From CAZIDL01 sp964537825 (GTDB lineage Bacteria > Bacteroidota > Bacteroidia > Flavobacteriales_D > CAYVSK01): a stretch of DNA of 15,385 nt. The DNA lies in contig CAZIDL010000058.1 in assembly GCA_964537825.1 (NCBI GenBank), forward strand, positions 1-15,385. The letters are read 5' to 3'. This document shows positions 13,533 to 15,385 of the stretch, piece by piece. The translations under genes were made by a program, and so were the position numbers. The notes beneath the pieces were generated by a model. That model was not told the origin of the DNA and made no database searches. It saw nothing but the letters and a program-made list of their open reading frames with translations. How positions within the stretch are numbered: the stretch's first letter is position 1; each line of letters starts with the position of its first letter.

Positions 13533-15385
13533 ATGCTTTTAAGGACCCCGACAAAGAATCCCGCTTTCTTGAAGCGATATTCACGCGCTCTAGCACTCGT
13601 TCCGATCCTATTTCTATCCCTCGCTTTGAAGGGCCAAACCCTTTATTGGGTCGGTGGGAACGGGAGCTGGGATGATGCTTCTCATTGGGCTTCGCAGAGC
13701 GGAGGCGCCGGAGGTGTCGGGGTTCCTGATGATACCACGGATGTCGTGTTCGACGGCCGCTCCTTTTCTTCTCCCGATCAGAGCATCACACTCAATGGCA
13801 CTGCCTCCTGTGAGGATCTCATTACCAAGCTCCCCCCCTATGGCGCTCACTGGCTCAAAGGAAATCCGAATTCGACCCTTAAGATAAGTGGAGACCTTAA
13901 AGCAAGGGGGTTTCAGGGAATAGAACTAGGAGAGCTGCGCTTCAATTCCTCCAAAAGTCAAAAGATCCGATCAAAAGGAACTTTTCTGAACACCGATCTC
14001 GTTTTCGATGGATCTGGGGAGTGGAGGATAGAGGACGAACTAAGAACTCGGAAAAGGGATACCTTGCTTTTAGAACAAGGAAGTCTCTTTATCGAGGGAG
14101 AACGGCTTCATACTGGAAGTTTCATCGCGAAGGGGAAAGCCGAACGGGCTTTGAATATAGGACCTGATGCGGTCCTCGAGATCCGGGAATCCATCCTTTT
14201 TGTGGACACTACTGACCTTCAATTCACTCCTCAAGGCCATTCCGTTCATATCGACAAGGGGGTCGACCCGTCGAACATCGATATGAAGGGCATGGACAAA
14301 ACGCTCTTCGGAACGAGAGACAATAATTCAACCCAATGCAGTCCTCCGGGAGGAGGATGCTTTGATGAAGTGAAGATCTTTCCTCAGGACACAGCGTCCA
14401 AGAACGGTTTTGATGTCTCCTGTGGTTATCAAGACAGTTGTGATGGAAGGTTCATTGCCAGAATAACCGATTCCTCCGGTTGCTCTTCAGATGCTACTTT
14501 TTCATATAAATGGTTCATCGATTATAGTTACAAAAAGACAGACTCATTGGTCTGGGAGGTCTGCCCCCAAAGTCAGATCGAAGCCAGGATCATCAACGAT
14601 AGCACAGGGGTGTTCTGCCAAGTGGTTTATGACCTTGAAACCCCGACAAAACTGAAAGACTTTTCGGAGAGCAAGACCCAACCTACTTGTCCAGGCTTTT
14701 GTGATGGAGAGATCTACTATCAGCCGAGCGGAGGGGTGACCCCTTATGACTTCCAATGGAACAACGGGGACACGACGCAGACCGCAGACTCCTTATGTGC
14801 CGGGAACAATCATCAAGTAACGGTCACGGATGACAACGGATGTCAATTTAAGGACACCGTATCCCTGAATGATCCTCCGGACATCCAAGTTAACCTTCAA
14901 ACCGAGGACGCTAGTTGTTTTGGGGTATGCGATGGTACAGCAAAGGTGGATCCCACAGGAGGGAACGGCAGCCCCTATTCTTACAGTTGGTCCACCGGTG
15001 CCACCACCGACTCGATCGGTGGGCTCTGTGCCGGCAGTTACTCGGTGACTGTTTATGACACGGACAGTTGCTCAAAGACGGAGAGCTTTACGATCGATGA
15101 GCCAGCACCTATTCAGATCACGGTGGACAGCACCAAGGACCTGCTTTGTTACGAGGATTGTGAGGGCGAGATAAGCATTAGCGTATCGGACGGCACCCCT
15201 CCTTATTCTTACGAATGGTTCGATGCCAATACGGGGAACCCGATCAGTCCCCAACAGGACACCTCCCATCCCACCGACCTCTGTGCAGGCGATTATTACG
15301 TCGAGGTGACAGATGACAACGGGTGCCAGCAGAGTTCCGATACCATCACCCTCACTCAACCGGATTCCCTGGATGTGAACACCTC
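13533..15385 (+). CDS. SprB-like repeat adhesin, N-terminal part
   Basis: 617 residues are visible and the frame remains open at the right edge. A signal peptide (basic start, then ALALVPILFLSLALKGQ, cleavage near residue 35) is followed by LYWVGGNGSWDDASHWA, the start of a beta-helix or passenger-like domain seen in many large Bacteroidota surface proteins (about 36-265). A Cys-rich linker domain with PPGGGC and a YKWFIDYSY strand follows (266-370). Three SprB-type repeats come next (about 383-447, 459-523, 537-610), each with (F/V/D)C(D/E)G, a TPY/SPYSY strand, LCAG and a DxxxC turn, and the pattern continues at the edge. SprB is the mobile adhesin of gliding Flavobacterium; this is a relative by repeats, and gliding itself is not shown. 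A T9SS sorting domain would be expected beyond the window. Confidence 0.88.
   Translation, partial: MLLRTPTKNPAFLKRYSRALALVPILFLSLALKGQTLYWVGGNGSWDDASHWASQSGGAGGVGVPDDTTDVVFDGRSFSSPDQSITLNGTASCEDLITKLPPYGAHWLKGNPNSTLKISGDLKARGFQGIELGELRFNSSKSQKIRSKGTFLNTDLVFDGSGEWRIEDELRTRKRDTLLLEQGSLFIEGERLHTGSFIAKGKAERALNIGPDAVLEIRESILFVDTTDLQFTPQGHSVHIDKGVDPSNIDMKGMDKTLFGTRDNNSTQCSPPGGGCFDEVKIFPQDTASKNGFDVSCGYQDSCDGRFIARITDSSGCSSDATFSYKWFIDYSYKKTDSLVWEVCPQSQIEARIINDSTGVFCQVVYDLETPTKLKDFSESKTQPTCPGFCDGEIYYQPSGGVTPYDFQWNNGDTTQTADSLCAGNNHQVTVTDDNGCQFKDTVSLNDPPDIQVNLQTEDASCFGVCDGTAKVDPTGGNGSPYSYSWSTGATTDSIGGLCAGSYSVTVYDTDSCSKTESFTIDEPAPIQITVDSTKDLLCYEDCEGEISISVSDGTPPYSYEWFDANTGNPISPQQDTSHPTDLCAGDYYVEVTDDNGCQQSSDTITLTQPDSLDVNT

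Noticed and set aside
14679..15362. Repeat array in the adhesin considered as a DNA-level tandem repeat or CRISPR-like array
   Set aside because: The periodicity is at protein level only (SprB-type repeats of about 65-75 residues); units differ widely in DNA sequence and there are no constant repeats with variable spacers.

Overview
The window looks like part of a draft (contig-joined) genome of a free-living Bacteroidota, probably in or near the Flavobacteriales. The evidence is a PorP/SprF-family protein, a type B type IX secretion (gliding-motility) C-terminal domain, SprB-type repeats, several lipoproteins with Bacteroidota-style SxxC lipoboxes, and -7 elements resembling TAnnTTTG. Base composition is moderate and GATC appears clearly over-represented by hand count. 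No mobile element, CRISPR array or rRNA was seen.

Left part (1-1530): an arsenic-response operon reads leftward, arsR (649-984) then arsM (617 to beyond the left edge), behind an inverted-repeat operator that overlaps the -7 box. Upstream are a degenerate octamer tandem repeat (1083-1123) and a tRNA-Arg(CCT) gene with encoded CCA (1193-1268).

Middle part (1529-5765): a 647-residue surface lipoprotein reads rightward. It faces a leftward pair of small paralogous coiled-coil lipoproteins overlapping by ATGA, an AhpD/CMD-type peroxidase-related protein, and the C-terminal end of a small membrane protein cut by a 100-N assembly gap (5766-5865). On the other side of the gap an unrecognised protein gene reads rightward, so both truncated genes have lost their 5' ends and promoters in the gap.

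Right part (6637-15385): a surface and T9SS block. A leftward 1124-residue protein combines a predicted outer-membrane beta-barrel, eight Ig-like repeats and a charged tail. Divergent from it is a compact rightward cluster: a 774-residue secreted protein with three SprB repeats, PKD/Ig-like modules and a type B T9SS sorting domain; a PorP/SprF gene overlapping it by one base; then a large SprB-repeat adhesin running off the right edge. The last two are separated by a short leader that can fold into two mutually exclusive hairpins, one resembling a terminator. In known systems PorP/SprF-family proteins help export or anchor type B substrates, so these three genes plausibly form a secretion-substrate plus partner module.

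The most interesting candidates are the barrel/eight-Ig fusion, the possible attenuator in front of the adhesin, and the paired coiled-coil lipoproteins. All functional proposals beyond the named families are inference.
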